Shown here: positions 28,493 through 39,601 of the stretch, one piece after another
Layout of the letters: every line of letters begins with the position of its first letter
Position numbering within the stretch: the stretch's first letter is position 1
Assembly: GCA_958295495.1 (NCBI GenBank)
Contig: OY282352.1
Coordinates: 3,970,548-4,034,547, forward strand
DNA: 64,000 nucleotides
From: an uncultured Latescibacterota bacterium
Lineage (GTDB): Bacteria > Latescibacterota > UBA2968 > UBA8231
Direction: 5' to 3'
Made by a program: the position numbers and the translations under genes
Notes under the pieces: model-generated
The model's input: only the letters and a program-made list of their open reading frames with translations
Database searches by the model: none
What the model was told of the DNA's origin: nothing

Positions 28493-31400
28493 GTGTTACA
28501 GACTGCTAATGCATCGCGCAAACCGACTGATTTCGATTCCATCCGCATTCAGCTCGCTTCTCCCGAGACCATTCGTGCTTGGTCGCAAGGGGAGGTTACC
28601 AAACCCGAGACTATCAACTACCGCTCCTTCAAACCGGAGCGCGACGGGTTGTTCTGCGAACGCATCTTCGGTCCGGTCAAGGACTGGAACTGCCACTGCG
28701 GTAAGTACAAGGGTATCCGCTATCGAGGCATAGTATGCGACCGTTGCGGCGTCGAGGTCACCCAGGTCAAGGTTCGCCGCGAGCGCCTTGGCCACATCGA
28801 GCTAGCCGTACAGGTCTCCCACATCTGGTATTTTAAGTCGCTGCCTTCGCGCATCGGTGCCCTACTCGACATCTCGATGCGCAATCTCGAGCGCATCCTC
28901 TACTACGAGTCCTATGTCGTCATTGACCCGCGGGGCGCCCCTGTGGAGGAGTTGCAGCTTTTGACTGAGGAGGATCTTATCGAGGTGCAGGAAGCAGGTG
29001 GCGATCCCGACGTCGATATGGGAGCACCAGCGGTCAGGCGGCTCTTAGAGCAGATCGATATCGAAGATCTCTCGGCCGATTTGCGAAGAAACATCAGGAT
29101 GGAGACTTCGGTCCAGCGCAAGCAAGAATCACTCAAGCGGCTCAAGGTCGTTGAGGCCTTCCGCCAGTCCGAAAACCGGCCCGAGTGGATGATTCTCGAC
29201 AATATCCCAGTCATTCCGCCGGACCTGCGTCCCTTGGTGCCCCTAGAAGGCGGTCGCTTCGCCACTTCCGACCTCAACGACCTCTACCGTCGGGTAATCA
29301 ATCGCAACAATCGCTTGAAAAAGCTGATCAATATCAAGGCTCCCGAGGTCATTCTGCGCAATGAGAAGAGGATGCTCCAGGAAGCCGTTGACGCTCTCTT
29401 CGACAACGGGCGTCGCTCGCGGGCCGTGCGCGGCGACGGCAATCGTTCGCTCAAGTCGCTTAGCGATCTGCTCAAGGGCAAACAGGGCCGTTTTCGCCAG
29501 AACTTGCTGGGCAAGCGCGTCGACTATTCGGGCCGTTCAGTCATTGTCGTTGGTCCAGAACTCAAGCTATACCAATGCGGCTTGCCCAAGGGCATGGCCT
29601 TGGAGTTGTTTAAGCCCTTTGTGATCAAAAAGTTAGAAGAAAAAGGGCTGGTGCAAACCGTCAAGAGCGCCAAGAAGTTGGTCGAGCGCGAGCGCTCGGA
29701 GGTCTGGGACATTCTCGAGGAGATCATTCGCGACCACTGCGTATTGCTCAATCGGGCACCGACCTTGCACAAGTTGGGCATTCAGGCTTTTCAGCCCATT
29801 CTCGTCGAGGGTAAGGCCATTCGCCTACACCCGCTGGTCTGCGCCGCCTTTAACGCCGACTTCGATGGCGACCAGATGGCCGTGCATGTTCCGCTCTCGT
29901 TCGAGTCCCAGATCGAGGCGCGGCTCTTAATGCTCTCTACCAACAACATCCTCAAGCCGGCCGATGGCGAGCCGGTAATTATGGACAACCCTCAGGACAT
30001 CGTGCTCGGCAGTTATTACCTGACCAAGATGCGCTTTAGCGAAGTCGGTGAAGTCGAGCGTAGCTTTGCCAATAAGACCGAGGCGGTTGCGGCCTTTGAA
30101 GCGGGCCGCATTACCTTGCACCAGCCGGTCGTGGTGCGCATTGATGGCGAGATAGTAAAAACGACTGTTGGTCGCTTGCTTTTCAACGAGGTGCTGCCGG
30201 AGGAAATCGGCTTTATTAACCGCACGGTTGATAAGGGCGATGTCAAGAGGATCACCTCCAAAGTGCATCGTCTGCTGGGCAATAGGCGCACGGCCGAGTT
30301 TGTCGATCAGCTCAAAAATATGGGCTACCACTACGCGACGCTGGCCGGCGTATCCATCGCCGTTGACGACGTAGTCGTACCCGATGCTAAAACCAAGCTC
30401 ATTGACGGAGCGCTCAAGGAAGTGGAGAAAGTTCGCGATCAGTATGCCAACGGCATCATCACCGATGGCGAGCGCTATAACAAAATTATCGACATCTGGA
30501 CCCATGCCACCTCTGAGGTCTCACGCGCTGTGCAGAGTACACTTGAGGAAGCCGAAGAGGGCTTTAACTCGGTTTACGTTATGAAGGATTCCGGTGCGCG
30601 CGGCAGCGAGGATCAGATCAAACAGCTAGGTGGCATGCGCGGACTGATGAACAAGCCGCAGAAAAAGTTGACCGGTGCCGTCGGCGAAATTATCGAAACG
30701 CCGATTATCGCCTCTTTCAAAGAGGGGCTGTCGGTACTCGAGTACTTTATCTCGACCCACGGGGCGCGCAAAGGCTTGGCTGATACGGCCCTGAAGACAG
30801 CGGAAGCCGGATATCTGACTCGTCGGATGGTCGATGTGGCTCAAGATGTGGTGATTAGCGAAGAGGACTGCATGACTAGCCTAGGGCTGAAGACCGGTGC
30901 TCTCAAGGACGGTGAGGAGGTCATCGAACCACTGGCCGACCGCATCGTCGGCCGCGTATTGCAAGAGGACGCCGAGGACGCCGACAAAAATGTGGTAGCT
31001 CAAGCGGGCGTCCTGTTGGAAGAGGAAGACGCCAATCGCATTGCCCAAGCCGGCATTGAAGAAGTACTCATCCGCTCGGTGCTCACATGCGAGTCCGAGC
31101 GCGGCGTGTGCATCAAGTGCTACGGGCGCAACATGGCTACTGGCCGCGAGGTCAATGTGGGCGAGGCGGTTGGGGTCGTGGCCGCGCAGAGCATTGGCGA
31201 ACCAGGTACCCAGCTCACGCTGCGAACCTTTCACATCGGCGGTACGGCCAGCCGCATCGCCGAGCAATCGCAGATCGCCGCGGGTCGGGCCGGCCGCATT
31301 CAATTTTCCAATGTCGATAAGGTACAAAACCCGACAGCCGGCGTCACGGTTGTCGGACGCAACGGTGAAATCGGGTTGCTCGACGAACAGAATCGCGTAC

Positions 31401-32575
31401 GGCGGCGGATCAACGTCCCTTATGGTGCAGTGCTCAAGGTCGAAGAAGGCGAGCAAGTCGAGGTAGATAAGGTTTTGTACGAATGGGACCCATACAACAA
31501 TGTGATCCTTACCGATCGCCCGGGCCGAATCAGGTTCAACGATATCATTGCCGGGGTAACTATGCGCGAGGAATTCGACGAAAGCACGGGTATGAGCGTC
31601 CGCGGCATCGTCGAACAGCGCGACCGCTCGCTGAGTCCGCAGATCGAGATCGAGAGCGAGGAATATGGAGCCCGTTCCTATATAATTCCGGTCGGTGCTC
31701 GTCTTCTGGTCGAAGACGGGGAGCAAATCGCACCGGGGCAGGTGTTGGTCAAGATCCCGCGCGAGCGTTCCAAGACGCGCGACATTACCGGTGGTTTGCC
31801 GCGCGTTGCCGAGCTCTTCGAGGCACGCCGGCCCAAGGAACCCGCGGTAATATCAGAAATCAACGGCACTGTGAGCTTCGGCGGCCTAGTCCGCGGCAAC
31901 CGCGAGCTGTTCGTCACCCCGCTGGATGGCGAAAAAAAGAAATACTCGGTGCCCTACGGTAAGCACCTGCGCGTACACGAAGGCGACCGGGTCGAAGCCG
32001 GCGAGCGCCTCTCCGAGGGTTCGGTCAACCCGCACGATATTTTGCGAGTCCAAGGCATAAATAAGGTGCAGGAGTACTTGATCAACGAGATTCAGGATGT
32101 CTATCGCCTACAGGCCGTAGAGATCAACGACAAGCACATTGAGGTGATCGTCAAACAGATGCTGCAGAAGGTGCGCGTCATGGACCCAGGCGACACGAAT
32201 TTTCTCGAAGGAGAGGAAGTGGATAAGATCCGCTTCAACAGGGAAAATTCCAAAGTCCGCTACGAGGGAGGGGACACGGCTACCGGCCAGCCCATCCTTT
32301 TGGGCATTACCCGCGCCTCCCTGCGCACGGACAGCTTTATTTCTGCCGCCTCCTTTCAGGAGACGACGCGCGTGTTGACCGAGGCAGCTGTGCAAGGCAA
32401 GATAGATCATCTACGCGGCTTAAAAGAAAACGTCATCATCGGCCGTTTGATCCCAGCCGGCACGGGCACTACGTCCTACCAAGAAATCACCTATGAGAGC
32501 TTGGCGCCCGAAGGCAATGGCAAAGCCGAATTGCCCGAAGTCGCGGCTGCGGAAACGAGTGTTTTGGACGAGTAG
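28493..32575 (+). CDS. rpoC: RNA polymerase beta' subunit
   Basis: About 1360 aa. The start is placed at GTG 28493 because AAGGGGG ends 5 bases before it; an in-frame GTG at 28487 is the alternative. The N-terminal zinc ribbon is CHCGKYKGIRYRGIVCDRC, the catalytic magnesium loop is NADFDGDQM, and a second zinc site is the CESERGVCIKC region. The trigger-loop and bridge-helix segments are present (DSGARGSEDQIKQL). The stop is 2 bases before a promoter for the next gene. Confidence 0.97.
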   Translation: MLQTANASRKPTDFDSIRIQLASPETIRAWSQGEVTKPETINYRSFKPERDGLFCERIFGPVKDWNCHCGKYKGIRYRGIVCDRCGVEVTQVKVRRERLGHIELAVQVSHIWYFKSLPSRIGALLDISMRNLERILYYESYVVIDPRGAPVEELQLLTEEDLIEVQEAGGDPDVDMGAPAVRRLLEQIDIEDLSADLRRNIRMETSVQRKQESLKRLKVVEAFRQSENRPEWMILDNIPVIPPDLRPLVPLEGGRFATSDLNDLYRRVINRNNRLKKLINIKAPEVILRNEKRMLQEAVDALFDNGRRSRAVRGDGNRSLKSLSDLLKGKQGRFRQNLLGKRVDYSGRSVIVVGPELKLYQCGLPKGMALELFKPFVIKKLEEKGLVQTVKSAKKLVERERSEVWDILEEIIRDHCVLLNRAPTLHKLGIQAFQPILVEGKAIRLHPLVCAAFNADFDGDQMAVHVPLSFESQIEARLLMLSTNNILKPADGEPVIMDNPQDIVLGSYYLTKMRFSEVGEVERSFANKTEAVAAFEAGRITLHQPVVVRIDGEIVKTTVGRLLFNEVLPEEIGFINRTVDKGDVKRITSKVHRLLGNRRTAEFVDQLKNMGYHYATLAGVSIAVDDVVVPDAKTKLIDGALKEVEKVRDQYANGIITDGERYNKIIDIWTHATSEVSRAVQSTLEEAEEGFNSVYVMKDSGARGSEDQIKQLGGMRGLMNKPQKKLTGAVGEIIETPIIASFKEGLSVLEYFISTHGARKGLADTALKTAEAGYLTRRMVDVAQDVVISEEDCMTSLGLKTGALKDGEEVIEPLADRIVGRVLQEDAEDADKNVVAQAGVLLEEEDANRIAQAGIEEVLIRSVLTCESERGVCIKCYGRNMATGREVNVGEAVGVVAAQSIGEPGTQLTLRTFHIGGTASRIAEQSQIAAGRAGRIQFSNVDKVQNPTAGVTVVGRNGEIGLLDEQNRVRRRINVPYGAVLKVEEGEQVEVDKVLYEWDPYNNVILTDRPGRIRFNDIIAGVTMREEFDESTGMSVRGIVEQRDRSLSPQIEIESEEYGARSYIIPVGARLLVEDGEQIAPGQVLVKIPRERSKTRDITGGLPRVAELFEARRPKEPAVISEINGTVSFGGLVRGNRELFVTPLDGEKKKYSVPYGKHLRVHEGDRVEAGERLSEGSVNPHDILRVQGINKVQEYLINEIQDVYRLQAVEINDKHIEVIVKQMLQKVRVMDPGDTNFLEGEEVDKIRFNRENSKVRYEGGDTATGQPILLGITRASLRTDSFISAASFQETTRVLTEAAVQGKIDHLRGLKENVIIGRLIPAGTGTTSYQEITYESLAPEGNGKAELPEVAAAETSVLDE

Positions 32576-32577
32576 TA

Positions 32578-32606
32578 TTGACAATTATACAATTCGTAAT
32601 TACTAT
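32578..32606 (+). promoter_or_regulatory. sigma-70 promoter upstream of rpsL
   Basis: A perfect TTGACA (32578-32583), a 17-bp spacer and TACTAT (32601-32606) lie in a short AT-rich gap between rpoC and rpsL. The contrast with the GC-rich surroundings supports it. It would start a separate str-operon transcript (rpsL, rpsG, fusA, tuf and onward). Confidence 0.7.
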
Positions 32607-32649
32607 ATAAGTTTGCTATTTATTACGGAATCGCGAGGAGAAACAGCGT

Positions 32650-33021
32650 TTGCCAACGGTTAGCCAGCTGGTCCGCAAGAGCCGGCAAAAATCACTAAAA
32701 AAGACGGACTCCCCAGCGCTGAGAGGTTGTCCTCAGCGGCGCGGCGTTTGTACGCGCGTTTACACTCAGACGCCCAAAAAGCCCAATTCGGCCCTGCGCA
32801 AAATGGCTCGCGTGCGTTTGACTACGGGGATTGAAGTCACGGCTTATGTGCCAGGCGAGGGCCACACGCTCCAAGAACACTCCATCGTCTTGGTGCGCGG
32901 GGGCCGGATCAAGGACTGCCCCGGCGTGCGCTACCACATCGTGCGCGGCGTCCTCGATGCGACGGGCGTGGCCGATCGTCGCCAGGGTCGCTCCAAGTAT
33001 GGCACCCGGCGGCCCACCTAG
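32650..33021 (+). CDS. rpsL: ribosomal protein S12
   Basis: 123-aa decoding-centre protein starting at TTG 32650 behind GAGGAG. The TPKKPNSALRK segment keeps the lysine (K42-43) whose change gives streptomycin resistance, so the gene looks streptomycin-sensitive. The second loop reads RIKDCPGVRYH, with cysteine where E. coli has leucine after the modified aspartate. Confidence 0.97.
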   Translation: MPTVSQLVRKSRQKSLKKTDSPALRGCPQRRGVCTRVYTQTPKKPNSALRKMARVRLTTGIEVTAYVPGEGHTLQEHSIVLVRGGRIKDCPGVRYHIVRGVLDATGVADRRQGRSKYGTRRPT

Positions 33022-33030
33022 GTATAAGCA

Positions 33031-33501
33031 ATGTCGCGGCGTAAAAAAGCAATCAAACGCAAGCTGCTGCCGGATCCGAAGTTCCACAACGTCTTGGCGG
33101 CGAGGTTCGTAAATTCGCTGATGAAGCAAGGCAAGAAGAGCATGGCCGAGCGCATATTCTACGACTCGATTGACTTGGCCGCCGACCGCAGTGGCCAAGA
33201 CGGGATTGATGTCTTCCAGAAGGCACTGGAAAACGCCAAGCCCATCGTCATGGTTAAATCTCGTCGAGTCGGTGGCCAGACCTATCAGGTGCCGGTCGAA
33301 ATGCGGCCGGATGAGCGCACGGCGCGTTCGATTCGCTGGTTGATTCGCTTTGCCCGCGAGCGCTCTGAGCGCACCATGGCCGAGCGGTTGGCCAACGAGT
33401 TTATCGCTGCGTCAAGGGGGGAAGGTGGTGCCGTGCGCATGAAGGAAGATGTCCACCGCATGGCCGAGGCGAACAAGGCCTTCGCCCACTACAGGTTTTA
33501 G
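33031..33501 (+). CDS. rpsG: ribosomal protein S7
   Basis: 156-aa small-subunit head protein that nucleates 30S assembly. Conserved parts are SRRKKAIKRKLLPDPKF and the GGQTYQVPVEMRP hairpin that contacts the E-site tRNA. It lies 9 bp after rpsL and 16 bp before fusA. Confidence 0.97.
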   Translation: MSRRKKAIKRKLLPDPKFHNVLAARFVNSLMKQGKKSMAERIFYDSIDLAADRSGQDGIDVFQKALENAKPIVMVKSRRVGGQTYQVPVEMRPDERTARSIRWLIRFARERSERTMAERLANEFIAASRGEGGAVRMKEDVHRMAEANKAFAHYRF

Positions 33502-33517
33502 GGAGTTCTCAGGGGAA

Positions 33518-35596
33518 ATGGCACGACAGTTTTCACAACAAGACACGCGCAATATCGGGATTGCGGCTCACATCGACGCCGGCAAGACCACTACTACCGA
33601 GCGGATCCTCTACTACACTGGCCGCGTTCACCGCATGGGAGAGGTCCACGACGGCACGGCGACGATGGACTGGATGGAGCAAGAGCGCGAGCGCGGCATT
33701 ACCATCACCTCTGCAGCTACTGCTTGTGAGTGGAAAGATCACCGCATCAATATCATCGACACGCCCGGCCACGTGGATTTTACCGCCGAGGTTGAGCGTT
33801 CGCTGCGCGTACTCGACGGTGCCATAGGCGTCTTCTGTGCGGTCGGCGGAGTCGAACCTCAGTCCGAGACCGTCTGGCGCCAAGCCGACAAATACCGGGT
33901 TCCGCGCATTGCTTTCGTCAACAAGATGGATCGCAATGGGGCTGATTTTTTTCAGGTCCTTAGCATGCTCCAAGAGCGGTTAAACAGCAATTTTGTGCCC
34001 GTTCAGTTGCCCATTGGCGTCGGCGAGACGTTCAATGGCTTGATAGATTTGGTCGAGATGAAGGCCATTACCTATGAAGAGGCCAGCCAAGGCGTCAAGT
34101 TTTTCGAGGACGAGATCCCCGCGGATTTGCTGGAGAGTGCTTTGCAATACCGCGAAAACCTGCTTGAGGTGGTGGCCGAATTCGACGATGGGCTGCTTGA
34201 AAAATTTCTCGAAGGGGAGGAAATTCACCCCGACGAGATCCGAGTTGCGCTGCGCCAAGCCACCATCGCGCTAAAGGCTGTGCCCGTCACGTGCGGTAGT
34301 GCTTACAAATACAAAGGTGTCCAGCGCTTGCTCGACGCTGTGCTGCACTATCTTCCGTCCCCGGCCGATATCGGCGAAATCAAGGGCATGCTACCCCATT
34401 CCAGCGCGAAGGCGGTGCGTCCGGCCCGCGACGACGCGCCTTTTGCCGGATTGGCCTTTAAGGTTATGACGGACCCCTTTGTCGGGCGTCTCACCTTTGT
34501 TCGCGTCTATTCAGGCGTACTAAGCTCGGGGACTTATCTCTATAATGTGACTACTGAGCGCCGCGAGCGGACCGCGCGCTTGCTGGAGATGCACGCCAAC
34601 GACCGCACCGAGTTGTCTCATGCCCATGCCGGTGATATAGTCGCTGTGGTCGGCCTCAAAAACACAACTACTGGCGATACGCTTTGCGATGAGCAAAACC
34701 CCATTGTCTTGGAAAAAATTGAATTTGCCGAGCCGGTGGTCCATGTGGCAATTGAGCCAAAGACGCGAGCGGATCAAGAGCAGCTATATATTGCCCTATC
34801 CAAGCTCAGCGAGGAAGATCCGACCTTTCAGGTCAAGTTCGACGACGAGACAGGCCAGACAATCATGTCGGGCATGGGCGAACTGCACCTAGAGATACTC
34901 ATTGACCGCCTCTTCCGCGAATTCAAGGTTGAGGCCAAGGTCGGCAAGCCCCAAGTGGCCTACAAAGAAGGCCTGCGCAAGGCTGTCGAGATCTCGGGCC
35001 GGTTCGTGCGACAGACCGGGGGCCGCGGCCAGTACGGGCACGTCGAGCTGGAGATCGAGCCAGGCGAGCCGGGCAGTGGGCTGGTCTTCGAGTCGAAAAT
35101 TATCGGCGGCAACATCCCCAAGGAATACATCAATCCAGTGCGCGAGGGCATCATTGAGGCGATGACCACCGGCCCGGTTGCCGGTTACCCGATCGAAGAT
35201 GTCAAGGTCATGCTGGTAGATGGGTCGCATCACGAGGTGGACTCATCGGAAATCGCCTTTAAGGTCGCCGGGGCCATGGCCTTCAAAGACGGTGCCCTGA
35301 AGGCGGCTCCCTATCTCATGGAGCCGATTATGGAGTTGGAGGTCGTCGTCCCCGATCAATATCTGGGCGACGTAATGGGCGATCTCAACTCGCATCGCGG
35401 CGAGATACAAGGCATCAATCCCCGTTCCGATGCCCAAGTCGTCAGGGCCTTCGTGCCGCTGAGCGAGACTTTTGGCTACGCCACTCGTCTGCGTTCGCTG
35501 ACCCAAGGACGAGCGCTTTTTACCATGCAGTTTTCCAAGTACCAAGCCGTCCCAAAGCACATCACCGAAGAAATCGTCGACAACACTCAAAGTTAA
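33518..35596 (+). CDS. fusA: elongation factor G
   Basis: 692-aa translocase GTPase. The start ATG 33518 follows AGGGGAA; the frame is open further upstream within rpsG, but that part is not conserved. G1 is AAHIDAGKTTT, G2 is RGITI, G3 is DTPGHVDF and G4 is NKMDR. Domains II-V follow in order, including the domain IV loop near SGRFVRQTGGRGQYGHV. Confidence 0.97.
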   Translation: MARQFSQQDTRNIGIAAHIDAGKTTTTERILYYTGRVHRMGEVHDGTATMDWMEQERERGITITSAATACEWKDHRINIIDTPGHVDFTAEVERSLRVLDGAIGVFCAVGGVEPQSETVWRQADKYRVPRIAFVNKMDRNGADFFQVLSMLQERLNSNFVPVQLPIGVGETFNGLIDLVEMKAITYEEASQGVKFFEDEIPADLLESALQYRENLLEVVAEFDDGLLEKFLEGEEIHPDEIRVALRQATIALKAVPVTCGSAYKYKGVQRLLDAVLHYLPSPADIGEIKGMLPHSSAKAVRPARDDAPFAGLAFKVMTDPFVGRLTFVRVYSGVLSSGTYLYNVTTERRERTARLLEMHANDRTELSHAHAGDIVAVVGLKNTTTGDTLCDEQNPIVLEKIEFAEPVVHVAIEPKTRADQEQLYIALSKLSEEDPTFQVKFDDETGQTIMSGMGELHLEILIDRLFREFKVEAKVGKPQVAYKEGLRKAVEISGRFVRQTGGRGQYGHVELEIEPGEPGSGLVFESKIIGGNIPKEYINPVREGIIEAMTTGPVAGYPIEDVKVMLVDGSHHEVDSSEIAFKVAGAMAFKDGALKAAPYLMEPIMELEVVVPDQYLGDVMGDLNSHRGEIQGINPRSDAQVVRAFVPLSETFGYATRLRSLTQGRALFTMQFSKYQAVPKHITEEIVDNTQS

Positions 35597-35641
35597 AGCT
35601 GTAACCGCCTTCCCAAGTAAGGAAAGGAGAGGATTAAGGAA

Positions 35642-36832
<1,191 letters not shown>

Positions 36833-36861
36833 GGACAGCCGCGTTAGGGAGATGCGAGCCA

Positions 36862-37170
36862 GTGGCAGTTGACAGAATACGCATTCGTCTCAAAGCCTAC
36901 GACCACATGGCGTTGGACAAATCCGTGGACGAGATAGTCCAGACGGTCAAGAGAAGCGGAGCCCGTATCGCCGGCCCGGTGCCGCTGCCGACAGCTCGCA
37001 CTGTGTACACCGTGCTGCGATCTCCACACGTGGACAAGAAATCGCGTGAGCAGTTTGAGACGCGCATCCACAAGCGGCTCATCGACATTTACGATTCGAC
37101 GCCGCAGACTGTGGACGCGCTGATGAAGCTCGATCTGCCTGCGGGCATCGGCATCGACATAAAGGTTTGA
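36862..37170 (+). CDS. rpsJ: ribosomal protein S10
   Basis: 102-aa protein of the 30S head, also the NusE antitermination factor that binds NusG and NusB. It starts at GTG 36862. Recognisable are IRIRLKAYDH, GPVPLPT and RKRLIDIYD-like residues. Normally rplC (L3) comes next; here the next start, rplD, is only 7 bp after the stop. Confidence 0.96.
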   Translation: MAVDRIRIRLKAYDHMALDKSVDEIVQTVKRSGARIAGPVPLPTARTVYTVLRSPHVDKKSREQFETRIHKRLIDIYDSTPQTVDALMKLDLPAGIGIDIKV

Positions 37171-37177
37171 TTGGACC

Positions 37178-37813
37178 ATGGGTGCGCAAGTAGAAGTGCT
37201 AAACAGCGAAGGGCAAGCAAACGGCTCAGTGGAATTGCCAGAGGATTTGTTCGGCATTGCGGTTTCGGAATACGCCCTCTATCGAGCGATCGTTAGCACC
37301 CAAGCTAATCAGCGGCAGGGGACGGCCTCGGCCAAGACCCGGTCCGAAATAGCCCGCACGAGCAAGAAGCACCATCGCCAGAAAGGCACGGGTTGGGCGC
37401 GTCGGGGTTCGCTGCGCTCGCCATTGGTGCGCGGTGGTGGCGTGGCCTTTGGTCCCCGCCCCCGCTCTTATTCTTCCAAGCTGCCCAAGTCTCTCAAGCG
37501 TTTGGCATTCCGCTCGGCACTCACGCTCAAAGGCACAGAGGGGCAGATCAAGGTCGTCATCGACTTCGATTTTCCCGCTCCTAGTACCCGTTCCTTTCAG
37601 AAGGTCATTGAAGTGTGCGGTCTCAAAGGCCAAAAGGTCCTGTTTGTCACTGTAGAAAGCTCTCCGGTATTGATCAAATCGAGCCGCAATTTGCCCAAGG
37701 TGAAAATTGCCCATCTCGGTTCGCTATCTACCTATGACTTGCTGGCAGCGGACGTAGTCTTATTTACTCGCCAAGCCTTTGACCGGCTCGTAGCAAAGGG
37801 GCTGAGAAAATGA
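37178..37813 (+). CDS. rplD: ribosomal protein L4
   Basis: 211-aa exit-tunnel protein. The NQRQGTASAKTRSE segment, the loop RQKGTGWARRGS and GPRPRSYSSKLPKS are diagnostic. The L4 loop in E. coli also attenuates the S10 operon. It follows rpsJ directly, with no L3 gene between. It overlaps rplW by 4 bases. Confidence 0.95.
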   Translation: MGAQVEVLNSEGQANGSVELPEDLFGIAVSEYALYRAIVSTQANQRQGTASAKTRSEIARTSKKHHRQKGTGWARRGSLRSPLVRGGGVAFGPRPRSYSSKLPKSLKRLAFRSALTLKGTEGQIKVVIDFDFPAPSTRSFQKVIEVCGLKGQKVLFVTVESSPVLIKSSRNLPKVKIAHLGSLSTYDLLAADVVLFTRQAFDRLVAKGLRK

Positions 37814-38094
37814 ACCCGCGAGCGATTATTCAGAAGCCGGTGATCACTGAAAAAGCCTCCATGTTGCGCGAGGGTAACAAATACGCCTTTCGCGTCCATC
37901 CCAAGGCCAACAAGATCCAGATCCGCCAAGCAGTAGAATCCATTTTTGCGGTCAAGGTCGAATCCGTCCGCACCATCAAGGTCCCCAGCAAGCCCAAGCG
38001 GCAAGGGATGTACCAAGGGCAGCGCGCCGGTTGGAAAAAGGCCTATGTGACGCTCCGGGCCGGTGATTTCATTGAATTTACAGAAAATGTCTAG
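37810..38094 (+). CDS. rplW: ribosomal protein L23
   Basis: 94-aa protein at the tunnel exit, the docking site for trigger factor and SRP. It starts MNPRAIIQKPVITEKASML, with the VESIFAVKVESVRTIKV core. The start overlaps the rplD stop (ATGA), so the two are translationally coupled. Confidence 0.95.
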   Translation: MNPRAIIQKPVITEKASMLREGNKYAFRVHPKANKIQIRQAVESIFAVKVESVRTIKVPSKPKRQGMYQGQRAGWKKAYVTLRAGDFIEFTENV

Positions 38095-38110
38095 CTAAGT
38101 TGGTCTTGAG

Positions 38111-38944
38111 ATGGCAGTCAAAAAATTCCGCCCCACAACCCCGACGCTGCGCTACAAGACGGTCAACTCCTTTGAGGAGCTAACGCGCAGCAAACCTGAG
38201 AAGTCCTTGCTCGCTGCTGCCGTTGGCAAGTCGGGAGGGCGCAACAATCAGGGACGCATGACCATGCGTCGGCGTGGAGGGGGACATAAGCGGCGCTATC
38301 GCATCATTGACTTCAAGCGGACTAAGCTCGGTGTACCGGGTCGAGTCGCCGCGATCGAATACGATCCCAATCGCTCGGCATTTATTGCTCTTGTCGTCTA
38401 TGCCGACGGAGATAAGTGCTATATTCTCGCGCCTTTGGGTCTAAAGGTCGGGGCCGAGATCTCCGCAGGTCCCAAGGCCCCAATCCAGATCGGCAATGCC
38501 CTGCCGTTGGCCAATATCCCCTTGGGAGCGACGGTCCACAATGTCGAGCTCAATCCCGGTCGTGGCGGTCAGCTAGCGCGTAGCGCAGGCGCTGAAGTCC
38601 AGCTTCTCGGCCGCGACGGCGGGCGGGCGCAACTGCGCCTACCTTCTGGGGAAAATCGCGAAGTACCCGTCCAGTGTATGGCGACCTTGGGTCAGGTGGG
38701 CAATATAGAACACGCCAATATCGTCATCGGCAAAGCTGGCCGCTCCCGTTGGTTGGGACGCAGACCCAAGGTGCGGGGTGTAGTTATGAATCCGGTTGAC
38801 CACCCGCATGGGGGGGGGGAAGGCCGATCTTCAGGTGGACGGCACCCGGTCACCCCTTGGGGCAAGCCCACCAAGGGATACAAGACGCGCAAGCGCAAAA
38901 ACCAAAGCAATCAGTGGATCATACGCCGGCGCAACGCGAAGTAG
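38111..38944 (+). CDS. rplB: ribosomal protein L2
   Basis: 277-aa core 50S protein required for subunit joining and peptidyl-transfer activity. The C-terminal MNPVDHPHGGGEGRSSGGRH carries the functionally critical histidine. The underlying DNA has a G run (CATGGGGGGGG near 38809-38819), a place prone to indel errors, yet the frame is intact. Confidence 0.97.
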   Translation: MAVKKFRPTTPTLRYKTVNSFEELTRSKPEKSLLAAAVGKSGGRNNQGRMTMRRRGGGHKRRYRIIDFKRTKLGVPGRVAAIEYDPNRSAFIALVVYADGDKCYILAPLGLKVGAEISAGPKAPIQIGNALPLANIPLGATVHNVELNPGRGGQLARSAGAEVQLLGRDGGRAQLRLPSGENREVPVQCMATLGQVGNIEHANIVIGKAGRSRWLGRRPKVRGVVMNPVDHPHGGGEGRSSGGRHPVTPWGKPTKGYKTRKRKNQSNQWIIRRRNAK

Positions 38945-38953
38945 CGAGGGATT

Positions 38954-39241
38954 ATGGCAAGATCGATCAAAAAAGGCCCTTTTATCGACGGGCATTTAGC
39001 AAAAAAGGTTGAGCACCTCAATCGCACGGGCGACAAGCAGGTCGTACGGACTTGGTCGCGGCGCTCAACCATTACGCCCGACTTCGTCGGCCATACGCTA
39101 GCCGTTTACAACGGCAACAAGTTCATTCCGGTGTACATCACAGAGAACATGGTCGGGCACAAGCTCGGCGAGTTTGCGCCGACCCGCACCTTCCGCGGCC
39201 ACGGGGGCCGGTTGACCGAGCGCGGCACGAGAGTCCAATAA
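38954..39241 (+). CDS. rpsS: ribosomal protein S19
   Basis: 95-aa head protein. Starts MARSIKKGPFIDGHLAKKV and contains TWSRRSTITPDFVGHT and NGNKFIPVYITENMVGHKLG. It lies 9 bp after rplB and 2 bp before rplV. Confidence 0.97.
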   Translation: MARSIKKGPFIDGHLAKKVEHLNRTGDKQVVRTWSRRSTITPDFVGHTLAVYNGNKFIPVYITENMVGHKLGEFAPTRTFRGHGGRLTERGTRVQ

Positions 39242-39243
39242 GC

Positions 39244-39591
39244 ATGGAAGCCCAAGCCGTACTTAAACAAATCGGTGTACCGACCACTAAGGTGCGCCAA
39301 CTCATCGACCTGATTCGCGGCAAGCCGGTCGCCGAGGCCCTTACCATTCTTCGGTTTTCGCCTCGCCCGGTCGCCAAGCTAGTCGAAAAGACCCTGCGTT
39401 CGGCCATATCCAATGGGATAAATCAGGATGAAGAAAATCCGGTCGACGCCGATGATCTCTACGTAACTCGCGTCTTCGCCGACGAAGGACGCGATCTCAA
39501 GCGCATTCGTCCGCGGGCTCGCGGTTCGGCTGATCGCATTCGCAAGCGCCACTGCAATCTCACGGTCGTCGTCAGCGACGAGGCTAACTAA
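39244..39591 (+). CDS. rplV: ribosomal protein L22
   Basis: 115-aa tunnel protein from ATG 39244, three bases after the rpsS stop codon begins its spacer. The frame is open further upstream inside rpsS, but only MEAQAVLKQIGVPTTKVRQL onward is L22-like. The long hairpin (about residues 80-95, RIRPRARGSADRIRKR) lines the tunnel and is the macrolide-resistance hotspot. Confidence 0.95.
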   Translation: MEAQAVLKQIGVPTTKVRQLIDLIRGKPVAEALTILRFSPRPVAKLVEKTLRSAISNGINQDEENPVDADDLYVTRVFADEGRDLKRIRPRARGSADRIRKRHCNLTVVVSDEAN

Positions 39592-39601
39592 GGGGGACAC
39601 C

